This document shows, piece after piece, positions 34,288 to 42,600 of a stretch of 42,600 nt of DNA. Each line of letters begins with the position of its first letter. The first letter of the stretch is position 1. The translations under genes were made by a program, and so were the position numbers. The notes under the pieces were generated by a model. It was not told the DNA's origin and did no database searches. It saw only the letters and a list, made by a program, of their open reading frames with translations. Source of the stretch: Rhizophlyctis rosea (taxonomy: Eukaryota; Chytridiomycota; Chytridiomycetes; Rhizophlyctidales; Rhizophlyctidaceae); contig JADGJC010000326.1 in the NCBI GenBank assembly GCA_027596075.1, positions 1 to 42,600 on the forward strand, given 5' to 3'.

Positions 34288-34608
34288 TGGTTGTGGACGT
34301 ATATGCGTTGGTTGAATGTATATAGGCAAAGTGAGCATCATTGTATATAGTGCATATGCACCGGCATTGGGACTAGTAGCGTACACTTTTCAAACGAGGA
34401 CGTTGCCGGTCCTGGGCATGAATAAGTATGACAAGCAACTCGGACCATTGCTCGCGTACAGTCCATCACGCATCCTCAACTTTCCAACCGAACGCGGCGC
34501 CACAAGAGGAATTACAGGAAGGGTAACAAGAGTAGAATACATTATATACAGAATCAAGATTGTGCACGCCAAGCACACATATCAACACTACAGTCTAACT
34601 AACCCTCA

Positions 34609-35304
34609 TCAAGACTCCTCCTTCTCAATCTTGGGCACCGCGACCCCACCCTTCTGCAACTTCTCAAACTTCTTCCTCAACTGCCCCGTAGTCAACTGAT
34701 ACCGATTCAACTTCAAATCCCTCGCCATCCTATCATACTCCAACCCATGCTTCCTAACCAAATCCAACAACACCCGTGCCTCCTGTTCCGATGCTTTCCG
34801 TTGCAGCTTGACAGCGCTTGCTGCTTCGGCTTCCAAGAGTGCGATGATGGATGTAGCGGTTGGTGGTGGGGCGGGGAGGGCGGTGGTGGATGGGAGGTGG
34901 CGGAGACTGACTTTGGAACCTAGGCGTAATACTCTTTCGTCGACTTCGAGTTTTCCTTCGATACCGTACTCCTCCTCCTCCTCCTGCTCCTCCTCCTCTC
35001 CCGCACCTCGCTCCTCCCCCTCCTCCCCAATAACCCTCCACTCCACCTCCTGCCTAGCCTTCTCCAACTCCTTCTCCTCCAACCCCCTCTCCATATTCCC
35101 CGTATCCGTTCCGCCCGCAACACCGTTCAGCATAGGTAGCAATCCCATAGCGCGGTAGTTTTGTCGTAGAGTGAGCTTCTTGTCCCAGTTTTTTTGGATG
35201 ACGGGGTGGGCGGTGGCGAAGGAGACGTCGTAGGGGTTCTTTTGTCGGCGGGAGACTTTGAGGGAGGGCATTTTGGTCTTTCGGCGTTGGCGGGGACGGG
35301 CCAT
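34609..35304 (-). CDS. NOP16: Nucleolar protein 16, 60S ribosome biogenesis factor
   Basis: A single intronless frame of 231 residues, unusual for this window. The start MARPRQRRKTKMPSLKVSRR is a basic nucleolar-type N-terminus, followed by NPVIQKNWDKKLTLRQNY-like sequence (VIQKNWDKKLTLRQNYRAMG), the Nop16 core. A Glu-rich stretch (about 100-115) and a C-terminal helical part, LVRKHGLEYDRMARDLKLN then RYQLTTGQLRKKFEKL, complete the family pattern. Nop16 joins pre-60S particles in the nucleolus. The length matches yeast Nop16 (231 residues). It is convergent with CENP-X, 321 bp apart. Confidence 0.93.
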   Translation of the reverse strand: MARPRQRRKTKMPSLKVSRRQKNPYDVSFATAHPVIQKNWDKKLTLRQNYRAMGLLPMLNGVAGGTDTGNMERGLEEKELEKARQEVEWRVIGEEGEERGAGEEEEQEEEEEYGIEGKLEVDERVLRLGSKVSLRHLPSTTALPAPPPTATSIIALLEAEAASAVKLQRKASEQEARVLLDLVRKHGLEYDRMARDLKLNRYQLTTGQLRKKFEKLQKGGVAVPKIEKEES

Positions 35305-36010
35305 TTTGGTGTGTTATGTGGTGGACGATAGGTTGGTGGGGAGGGTTGTTGACGGCCCAGCTGTAGAGCAGACTTGTGGTGTTGTGTACTAAGAGCCTTG
35401 TTGGGATGAAGAATTTTTCAAGTTGTTTGCTGAAGAATTTCGTTTTCGAAAAATTTCGGGAAAGGAAGGAAAGGGATTGATGCCAAAAACATTTCATTGT
35501 GGCGTTGATAGTCTGCAATGATTGGTGTATGATTCAAAAAGCCCGCAAGCCACAAGTGCCAGCGCCTTCAAGGGTCCAATCAATTTCGCCAGGGTCCATA
35601 AAGCAGTTGTTGGCCTGCATTGGCAGTGCAGTGCGTTTAACTGGAGCTGGATTGAAGAACTATCAATATTTCACTTCTCACATGCGCATGACTTGTAAAT
35701 GTGCGAGCTTGAGCAGCTGGGAAGCAGGAAAGAACTTTCATGCAAGATTTGTCAGTTTTCTCGACAAATTCTCACTTTGAAAATTATCTGTTCATTACTT
35801 AGTAGATGATGCTGCTATTGATGGATCGCACGCTGTTCGTGCCTTGAGCACTTCCTGCCCAAACGATTGGTCGCCTACGGTCTTTACTGACCTCCATGGT
35901 ATCTTGCCGTTGGCTGCCAGTGTGCCACCCTTGACATGTGTCAATTTCCAAACAAGCCAATCTGCCCATTACCCAGCCAGATCCAGCCAATCCAATCCAA
36001 CTCCTTCACA
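35305..36010. promoter_or_regulatory. Divergent intergenic region, NOP16 / DUF1279 gene
   Basis: 706 bp between two outward-facing genes, so both promoters lie here. No defined motif recognised. An in-frame ATG at 35936 could extend the DUF1279 protein by 25 residues. Confidence 0.45.
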
Positions 36011-36634
36011 ATGAGTTTGCCTTCCTTTCTCAGCTTGCTTTCATCCTTTCCTGTTCATCCGACGTCATCTTCTTCCCCTCATCCTGAGCCTCTGCACACC
36101 TCACCCTCATCAACAGCACCAACACGCGTGACCATCAACCGAAATAACCCTGGCAAAGCAGCAACCTGTCCGCCACTTCTGGTTTTACACAACATGAATC
36201 CCTTCACCCAAATAGTCACAGCAATACGAAACGCAACAACCCGCTACGGCCCAGCCTGGCTCATACTCCACAACACCCTCTCCCTCCTCTCCTTCCTCCT
36301 CGTATACCTCATAATGCGAATAACAAACCTCGACGCACAAACACTCGCACGCTCCCTCCACTTCTCTGAAAAAACAGCAGATGTGCTATCCGCTCGCGGC
36401 GGGACGGTCGCAACGGCTTTCGCGCTTAGTAAACTGTTGACGCCGCTAAAGCTACTGGCGTGTTTATTCATAGTGCCGCGTGTGGCGGATAGGGTCAATG
36501 CTCGCTGGGCGGGTTTACGGAAGAGATGGGCGAATTGGGGACATTCTGGGACAATTGATGGTGGATCGGATGTGGGAACGTCGCCGTTTGGAGGGGTTGT
36601 TGTTGGGAAGGAGTTGGAGGGAAAGGCAGCATGA
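36011..36634 (+). CDS. DUF1279 / FAM210-like membrane protein, probably mitochondrial
   Basis: One exon, 207 residues from the ATG at 36011 (232 if the ATG at 35936 is used). Ser/Pro-rich N-terminal residues without acidic clusters fit a mitochondrial presequence. The DUF1279 core then reads YGPAWLILHNTLSLLSFLLV (first hydrophobic segment), a soluble part (LARSLHFSEKTADVLSARGG), and TAFALSKLLTPLKLLACLFI with the following VPRVA, matching the K..tP.R...T...tP.va pattern of FAM210. Animal FAM210A and FAM210B act in the mitochondrial inner membrane; the fungal role is poorly known. The C-terminus is Gly-rich and not conserved. Confidence 0.8.
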   Translation: MSLPSFLSLLSSFPVHPTSSSSPHPEPLHTSPSSTAPTRVTINRNNPGKAATCPPLLVLHNMNPFTQIVTAIRNATTRYGPAWLILHNTLSLLSFLLVYLIMRITNLDAQTLARSLHFSEKTADVLSARGGTVATAFALSKLLTPLKLLACLFIVPRVADRVNARWAGLRKRWANWGHSGTIDGGSDVGTSPFGGVVVGKELEGKAA

Positions 36635-37209
36635 TATTGACCCCGTAGGCGCGTTCAAAGATGATCGTATGATAGACGTCATATATCAGATAAGGCTGAG
36701 TAACATCGTAATGAGTTGGGCAACATGTGAACAGTGGAATATGGATCGTGGGACTGGTGACCAATGCTTTCTCCGTGACGTCTGTTTAGGTCCAGACTGA
36801 CGCTCTTGTGTGAGAGACGATCTTGTTCTGTGAGCAAGGGAAGGTAACTGGGATCTCCGATAAAACAATTCAGACAACCGCCATGCAGGATGTTGACAAA
36901 CATAGGATGTACCGATACGCGCCACTTGCGTGATTCTCGCTAAGATCGCCCTTTGCATGCTGGTACATCGTCCTGGTGACTTCCACAACGGGCAAATAGG
37001 ATGGGAATCTCATGAAAAATCATATTTTGGGCACCAATCATATGTGCTTCTCACGACTGTTCCATTCTTCAGCGATCACTCTTGGCATCTACATGACCAA
37101 TCATTCTCCTGCTTCTCCTAAACGAATGAACATATAAGCAGCGCTCAAGCAAACACCACTCCAGCCTTCTGAGATTGATGACGAAGAGTTTCCTTCAACC
37201 TTGAACAGA
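36635..37209. other. Intergenic with TATA-like element for BTB copy 1
   Basis: 575 bp. CATATAAG at 37131-37138 puts TATAAG 77 bp before the ATG at 37210. Nothing else recognised. Confidence 0.45.
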
Positions 37210-38092
37210 ATGTGTACCCCGAACATCATGAAACAAGAACAACCGCCCAACTCCACCGTCACAATCGTGCTCCCTCCCTCAGACACACTGTCCTTCGTCA
37301 TCGACTTGTCAGCATTGACATCTGCTGCGTCCGCCAGTGAACTCTTGGCTTCCATCCTGGCTTCCGACTCATTCCCAACCACCATCGCCCTTGACCCACC
37401 CGTTCCCTTTCAATTCCCCATCTGCCTCCTGCACCTCCTGCACCCGGCTTTCGAGCCCCAGCAATCTGCTTCAGCCAGCGATTGCGTGGACCTCCTCAGG
37501 AACGCAGCGTATTTGAAAATGGAAGATTTCATCACAAAGTGCTGCAAGAGGTAACGTGACTCCTTTCTTCAACAACATCCCGGTACGCCCATAAACTCAT
37601 CAGTAATGAAATTCTGCAAAACAACCCAACAGACACGCCCCACAACACGAAGAGTTGAGAACCGTGGCCAGCTTCAACCACACCAACATCCCATTCGACC
37701 TCCTCGCACCAGTCATCCACCACATCCCACAAGAACTGGACAAGCTCAAACTCATCCTCCACTGGAGCTCCGGAATCACCATCGATGTCTCCCCGCAAGT
37801 CAAAACCCTCCTCCACCACGAAACCCTGGTGCCATACCACTCCCTAACCGCCCCCACCCTCCTCCGCTTCCTCGCCACCTACCCAAGCACCCAACACATC
37901 ATCCCTGCGTCCGTTATCGCAACGGTGTTTACGCGCGACATGATGCCCAGGAGTGATGTGAAGTTCAGCAACAAGTTGCGGCAGTCGACGCTGGGGGAGT
38001 TGAAGAAGGTGTATACGCTTTATGATAATCAGGTGTATGTGCTGAAGGTTGATGCGGAGAGGGAGTTGCAGAGGGTTTGTGGTGGGGCTTGA
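37210..38092 (+). CDS. BTB/POZ-like protein, tandem copy 1 (intact)
   Basis: Two exons, join(37210..37550, 37633..38092), give 801 nt, or 266 residues. The N-terminal part has a BTB-like pattern: a hydrophobic strand (STVTIVLPPSDTLSFVID), FPICLLHLLHPAF, then DCVDLLRNAAYLKMEDFITK and a Cys-Cys pair, where BTB domains have the helix pair LL.AA..L.M..L...C. The second exon starts HAPQHEELRTVASFNHTN and carries IPFDLLAPVIHHIPQELDKL, like a BACK-type helical region, followed by an unfamiliar C-terminus. BTB proteins are often cullin-3 adaptors, but there is no direct evidence of that here. It is the only member of the tandem trio with a full, unbroken frame. Confidence 0.7.
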
Positions 38093-38760
38093 TTGCGGGT
38101 GTTTGGAGCGATCGGCGTTCAAAGTGGTGGTAGTCGCATTTGCGTCGCATGTTTTCGGTGTACGAGTATCTGGCCTGTGTTTTGTTTTATTTTTGCAATT
38201 TGATGCGCAGAGAGAATTGGTCCCACTTTCTTGCTTCATGTGACCTTGTCATGAGCTGTAACCCAACAAGTCGTTGTTTTCTATGATGGTTTCCCAAATC
38301 GACTGATCCTTATTGCAAATGCTGTGGGCATATCTTGCATTGGGCATCGGAGAGGTGACTTGACTCGCCTTTGCAAAGGCTCGGCAGTAGCCGTGGATAG
38401 GGAGATGCAAGCTTTAAGTAGTGTTTGATCCCCAATGTACCGAATCGGGCTCCGGCCTTGAAGGTGCTATCGTGCTATATCAACTGTCACACGTTGTGGT
38501 TGATATTTACACATTTGTTGGAATCACCTCATACCAATTATGCCGTCACAAGTCTCAAATTTGGGGTGATCGGTTACATTCTGAGACCTTGAGTCAGCTA
38601 GGCCGGTGGCCCAGTCAGTCCTTTTGCTGCATGAAACATTTTGAAATGTCCACCTGAGAGCGGCGTGTTGTCCCAAAGACCGTATTTATATATGAGACAG
38701 AGCCCGCCCTCAATGTTGCCTTCGCACTCCTCCAAATCCTGTTGGTGTTGTTTGAGCAAC
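38093..38760. other. Intergenic, BTB copy 1 to copy 2, with TATA-like element
   Basis: 668 bp. TATATATG at 38687-38694 lies 74 bp before the copy 2 ATG at 38761, similar to the 77-bp spacing in copy 1, which suggests the promoter was duplicated with the gene. Confidence 0.5.
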
Positions 38761-39664
38761 ATGACTGCTCACCAACCGTCCATGGAAACAAATCAACCTA
38801 ACCCCATTGAATCCACTACCTCCATCAATCCAAATATCAAGATCGTCGTACCCACCTTCACCCGCTGCTCTTTCAACGTCGACTTCGAAGCGCTCAAATC
38901 GAGCACAGCCGCCTCCCATCTCCTTTCGCTCATTACGCGGCACCACACAATCACATTGTAACCACCGACTCTTCGCCGCTTCCCTGATTGTCTCTTTCAA
39001 ATCGTTCATCCCAACGACCAATTTGTAGACGGAGCCTCTGCCCGCGACTGCGTCGATATCCTGCGCAACGCCGTGTACCTCAAGATGGAAGATCTCGTAA
39101 CCAAGTGCTGCAAGAGGTATATGTCCACCATTTCCGCAAAAAGAGTGGTCTTTCGTTCGGCCCAATACTAATCAAAAGTACAAACGATGCCATGTGAATT
39201 GGCGGCACTACATAAATGATTTGACTGCCGTTCCAGACTTCAACCACAAAAACATACCTTTCCACCTCCTTGCCTTCATCGTCCGCCACATCCCCGACGA
39301 TTTGCATAAAATTAAGCTCGTTCTCATCTGGAGCACTGGCATTACCGACAACATCCACGGCAAGAACAAACCTCTCCTGTGTACCAGCCCGCAATGGACC
39401 CCTTCTGCGTCTCTGACCTCGGAAACTCTGCTCCCGCTTCTGGACGCCCACCCCAGCAGCGAACACGTCATCCCGCTGTTTATTGTAACCAGGATCCTGA
39501 AGCGTGATATGGTACACAAGACACGTATAAAGGGTCTGGGTCAGAGATTGACCAGATACAGCCAAGACGATATCAAGAAAAAACATGCATGGGAGGACTT
39601 GGGGCTTTACATCCGGTATGGTGATGTAGATTGTGAGATTCGCGACGTCCTATGCGGCATGTAG
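38761..39664 (+). pseudogene. BTB-like tandem copy 2, disrupted
   Basis: Exon 1 (38761..39116) aligns along its length with copy 1: copy 1 TIALDPPVPFQFP matches copy 2 TITL-stop-PPTLRRFP, with an in-frame TAA at 38959-38961 in place of Asp. Then SARDCVDILRNAVYLKMEDL and the Cys-Cys-Lys-Arg end follow, with the same phase-2 donor (AG|GTATAT). The second exon contains VPDFNHKNIPFHLLAFIV and RHIPDDLHKIKLVLIWSTG and runs to a TAG at 39662-39664. None of the AG acceptors I can find between 39117 and 39194 joins it in frame. So there is one nonsense codon and probably one indel. The remaining sequence still looks coding, so decay is recent, or the lesions are errors. Confidence 0.68.
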
Positions 39665-40378
39665 TTTTTCAAGTAAGGTTTAATTTGAAATCGTGCCCAT
39701 AGTTGTACTTCCATCCACACAAAGCGTAACTGCGCACCATATAGTTTGTATTTTGTGTATCATAGTCGAAATTTTGAAATGGAAAACGCGGATCACACAC
39801 AGAGACTCACTGTCCAAATACAACATTCCACCAACGCACTCATGATCCCCCGCGTTCACGATCATTGCTGTCGCACAGCGCGATGAGGCACAAGGAGAAA
39901 CAATTGCAAATATGAATCTTTTACGACAAGTGAGGGGCGATGGGTGTCCATTTTTAAACTGCTGTCCATTTTTATTAGATAGAGCGATGCATAATTGAGT
40001 ATTATTCTCCATTCACTAAAGCTAATCGCAACCATCAAAGTTGCCATATACATTTCAAACGTTTACAACGGTGATGTTCCAATTGATTCTTGTGCGTTTT
40101 ACTCAACAAATTGAGCGGCTAATGCTCAGAGTTGTCGTGGAAGTGTCTTCAGCTTGTCTTGTGGCGTTGCTCGGTTGGGCAACACTTGCCCTTCCAGCCA
40201 ATGGAGAGACATTTCAAAGAATTTGCTGCACGCAATTGCGGAATGAATTCTGAGTCTTCGAACCCCTTGTCTCTTCTTCCTTGCTATCCGGCCCTACACC
40301 CTGCACCATAAACTTCATCACTGGCTCACGTTGATACTGCTTTTTGATGCAGCTGAAGGGTAACGACTAATCATCGAT
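39665..40378. other. Intergenic, BTB copy 2 to copy 3
   Basis: 714 bp. By position the missing 5' half of copy 3 should lie here, but I see no sequence resembling the first BTB strands. The 40 bp before 40379 can be read as a decayed remnant, with TAA stops. Confidence 0.45.
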
Positions 40379-41239
40379 ATGGAAGACCTTATCACGACCT
40401 GCTGCAAGAGGTGGGCAGCATTTGATTTCAATATAGGCAACCACTCAATCTGCATAGCGGCCTTACTCACGATCGTTTTGTCCGTTTGCCCGCAACTCCC
40501 ATAGGTTGGCAAAACTTCACGTCAACCTTGAAAGCTCTGACAACTTCAATCACGAAACAGTACCCCTCCACCTTTTCACCCCAATCCTCCATCAAATCCC
40601 CGATGACCTCGATAAACTCAAGCTTGTCTTGCATTGGAGCGGGGGTGTCACGGAGGATCTGAGAGATCAGATTAAACTCATTCTCTGTCCGGATCAGTGG
40701 ACTCCCTCTGCTTCGTTGACATCCGCCGCTGTACTCCCGCTATTGGACGAATATGCTAACAGCAAGAATGTCGTCCCTATGTCAATTATCAACGCTGCGA
40801 TGCGATATGATGTAGAATACAACAGAATTTTGGCGAAACAGGTTGCGGATATGAGGATACAGATTGGTGAGCATGGTGCATTGCATTGATTGGCGTCCAA
40901 CATCACTGACCAATGCTGCCATGGAGCGTCATATCGAAGACAAGGCGGCATTGGAGCAACAAGCTGCGAATTTGAAGAAAACCATTGGTAAGCGGATGTG
41001 TAGCCTTGCATAACATTTGTGAACAACATTCCTTTGACATCTCTTACTGAACAACAGGCAAAGACATGATTCAAAAAAGTGTAATCGAAGACATGTTCCA
41101 GGAATTGCATGCTAGAACTGGTAATCAGATAGCGAAGGCTGTGAAAGACGGGAAAGGTTCGGGATCCAATAGATGGGTTTCTAAGTGGGATGTTGATAAT
41201 CTCATGTGGGATTTGATTGATGGGAAATTGCAATATTAA
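40379..41239 (+). CDS. BTB-like tandem copy 3, 5'-truncated, with new coiled-coil tail
   Basis: Exons join(40379..40410, 40505..40866, 40940..40987, 41058..41239) give 624 nt, or 207 residues, starting at MEDLITTCCKR, the point where copies 1 and 2 have KMEDF/KMEDL. The first 100 or so residues of the BTB part are absent. The middle is conserved (FNHETVPLHLFTPILHQIPD, LDKLKLVLHWSGGV, QWTPSASLTSAAVLPLLDEY). Unlike copies 1 and 2, it continues through two more introns into a helical Lys/Glu/Gln-rich region (KAALEQQAANLKKTI) and ends WVSKWDVDNLMWDLIDGKLQY-like. The frame is open throughout after splicing. It may be expressed from the internal ATG, or be a fragment that has lost its promoter. Confidence 0.6.
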
Positions 41240-42450
41240 CAACATTTCTGAAAGTTCGATGATTCCGCCATGAATCGATGGTGTTCCAGAGGGGAGACTT
41301 CATCTGTGATGATGTATGTCGTGTTGGAACAGCGATTGCCACCCGGTTGAATCGCTATAGTTTGGAAGTCTTGGGGGTGAACGGACGTCTAAATTTGTGA
41401 TGTGATTGCGCGTTTCGCAATGCGCAAACCGGCGCTCCAATTCCGCAGCGCCATGGTTTTCCATCAAATGAAGCATGCTGTTGGAAGAATCAATGAACAC
41501 CGGATTTCCAGAGCCTCGTCCGCGTGTATAAAGGAATCATCTAGAAATGATGGCTGATGGGCGTCTGGCAGAAAAGCCCTCTTGAGCGTTGATGTACACT
41601 TCCCACTTCCCGCCCCCAACGCTTCGCCTTCAGAGATACACAGCAAGTGACAAAAAACATCTGAGGAGTCCGAGATACGGTAAATCTACTGATCATAGAC
41701 AGACTAAGTGAATCTAAGTAATCTACATTATTACACTAAATATCGTCATAGCCGGTGAAGGTAAGAGGTATCTATATATCTAGCAGAGCTGATTTCGGTT
41801 CGCATTCTAACGTGAATCAGAAACCTGGTTCGATCTCAAGCGTCCATCAGCGAAGGCACGATAAGCGCCCTCAACTGATGATAGATATGGACGCTCGGAG
41901 GAACATGAGGACCAATGACATGACTCAACCGGCTGATCCAGTCAGACACCAAGAACGTTTTGTGAAGCTTCCATGGTTTGAGGAGAGCGTCGGTAGCACG
42001 GAACATGAGGACGAAGAAGTTTTCTATCCGTTCGTGGAAAAACATACATGCAGTCAGTCCATGATCAAGAGTTCCAGAACAGTCAAAATGTTCTGCAAAA
42101 CATACCAATTCGTGTTTGGCAGCCCAAGATGATGCGACTGGTCCATCGACGATCTGGAGGGACCCAGGGGTACGAGTGACGAAGGTGTAGCCTCCGTGGG
42201 GGATAGTACTCAGGGATTTGCCGATTATCAAGTGAGGGCCCTTTGTTGCATGATGGATGTAAACGTGAAGCGGGACGTGTTGGGCTTGCAAGAAGGTGAG
42301 TTTGGATGTATGAGTCACGGAGACTGGCATGGTGTGAATGGGTGTAAGGGCAAACTCTCCAACCTACGGGAAGGTTGACATTCAGGAAGTCGCCAACTAT
42401 GCGACATCCCCGGTAAACGACGAAGATCTCACCTCCCCATCCTCATCAAC
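41240..42450. other. Unassigned 1.2-kb region
   Basis: No gene can be assigned with confidence. On the minus strand between 42330 and about 42105 a frame reads LHVYIHHATKGPHLIIGKSL then GGYTFVTRTPGSLQIVDGP, with a GTATGT donor-like site directly after KHEL (complement near 42103). This may be an exon of the gene that begins at the right edge, but no family is recognised. 41240-41760 looks empty. Confidence 0.3.
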
Positions 42451-42600
42451 CTACTCCAAAACCGAAAACCGAATCTTCTTCACCAGTGCGCGATATACAT
42501 AAACGACCCCATCAAACTTCCTCTCTTTGCCATCCTGCCCAACAAGCACCTCAATAGAATCCCGAACCCTCCAGCCAGCCACCCGGGGCGCGCGCGCGCG
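42451..42600 (-). CDS. Partial hypothetical exon entering from the right edge
   Basis: The minus-strand frame from the window edge to a TAG at 42451-42453 reads VAGWRVRDSIEVLVGQDGKE then RKFDGVVYVYRALVKKIRFS. The alternating hydrophobic/charged pattern looks like a small beta-barrel and is coding-like. GTAGGT at the end (complement of 42450-42455) would be a usable donor, which would remove the stop. No family is assigned. The gene would continue to the left, possibly into the open frame near 42105-42330, and to the right beyond the window. Confidence 0.35.
   Translation of the reverse strand, partial: RARAPRVAGWRVRDSIEVLVGQDGKERKFDGVVYVYRALVKKIRFSVLE
42589..42600. repeat. (CG)n run at window edge
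   Basis: Six CG dinucleotides end the window. Its true length cannot be seen. Confidence 0.6.

Noticed and set aside
41821..41842. A tRNA B-box-like GGTTCGATCTC
   Set aside because: No matching A box, acceptor stem or cloverleaf around it.

Overview
The window is the left end of a eukaryotic, almost certainly fungal, chromosome. It opens with a perfect TTAGGG-type telomere tract (read as TAACCC) and then holds about sixteen protein genes cut by many short GT-AG introns, mostly 50-110 nt. A verprolin, a 14-TM DHA2 transporter, Nop16 and CENP-X together with a class C seven-helix receptor and very high intron density suggest a chytrid-like early-diverging fungus. That placement is inference, not seen directly.

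Layout: (1) 0-2.4 kb, telomere and a decayed F-box/LRR gene. (2) 2.7-9.2 kb, a tight block: Josephin deubiquitinase (-), thiamine pyrophosphokinase (+), a UPF0047/YjbQ-family gene (-) convergent with it, and a verprolin/WIP homologue (+). (3) 10.0-15.7 kb, a class C GPCR in about 35 exons. (4) 16.3-20.8 kb, a PPR protein and a DHA2 major-facilitator transporter, both (-). (5) 22.7-24.9 kb, a secreted double-psi beta-barrel protein with a Ser/Thr/Pro-rich repeat tail. (6) 26.5-30.8 kb, a SNF2-RING ATPase with a SUMO-interaction-like motif. (7) 31.2-36.6 kb, an F-box/LRR gene, CENP-X, NOP16 and a FAM210-like DUF1279 protein. (8) 37.2-41.2 kb, three tandem BTB-like paralogues in different states of decay. 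(9) 41.2-42.6 kb, mostly unexplained, with a probable gene fragment at the right edge.

Exon structures were built by hand from GT-AG sites, reading-frame continuity and family motifs. For the Josephin, TPK, YjbQ, verprolin, PPR, MFS, SNF2 and CENP-X genes all exon lengths sum to a whole number of codons. The most notable items are two thiamine-related genes side by side, the extreme fragmentation of the YjbQ-type gene (13 exons for 145 residues, with micro-exons of 4-15 nt), the receptor with an unrecognised ectodomain, and a recurring pattern of single lesions in the F-box, BTB and receptor genes. No CRISPR array, rRNA, confident tRNA or transposon was seen.
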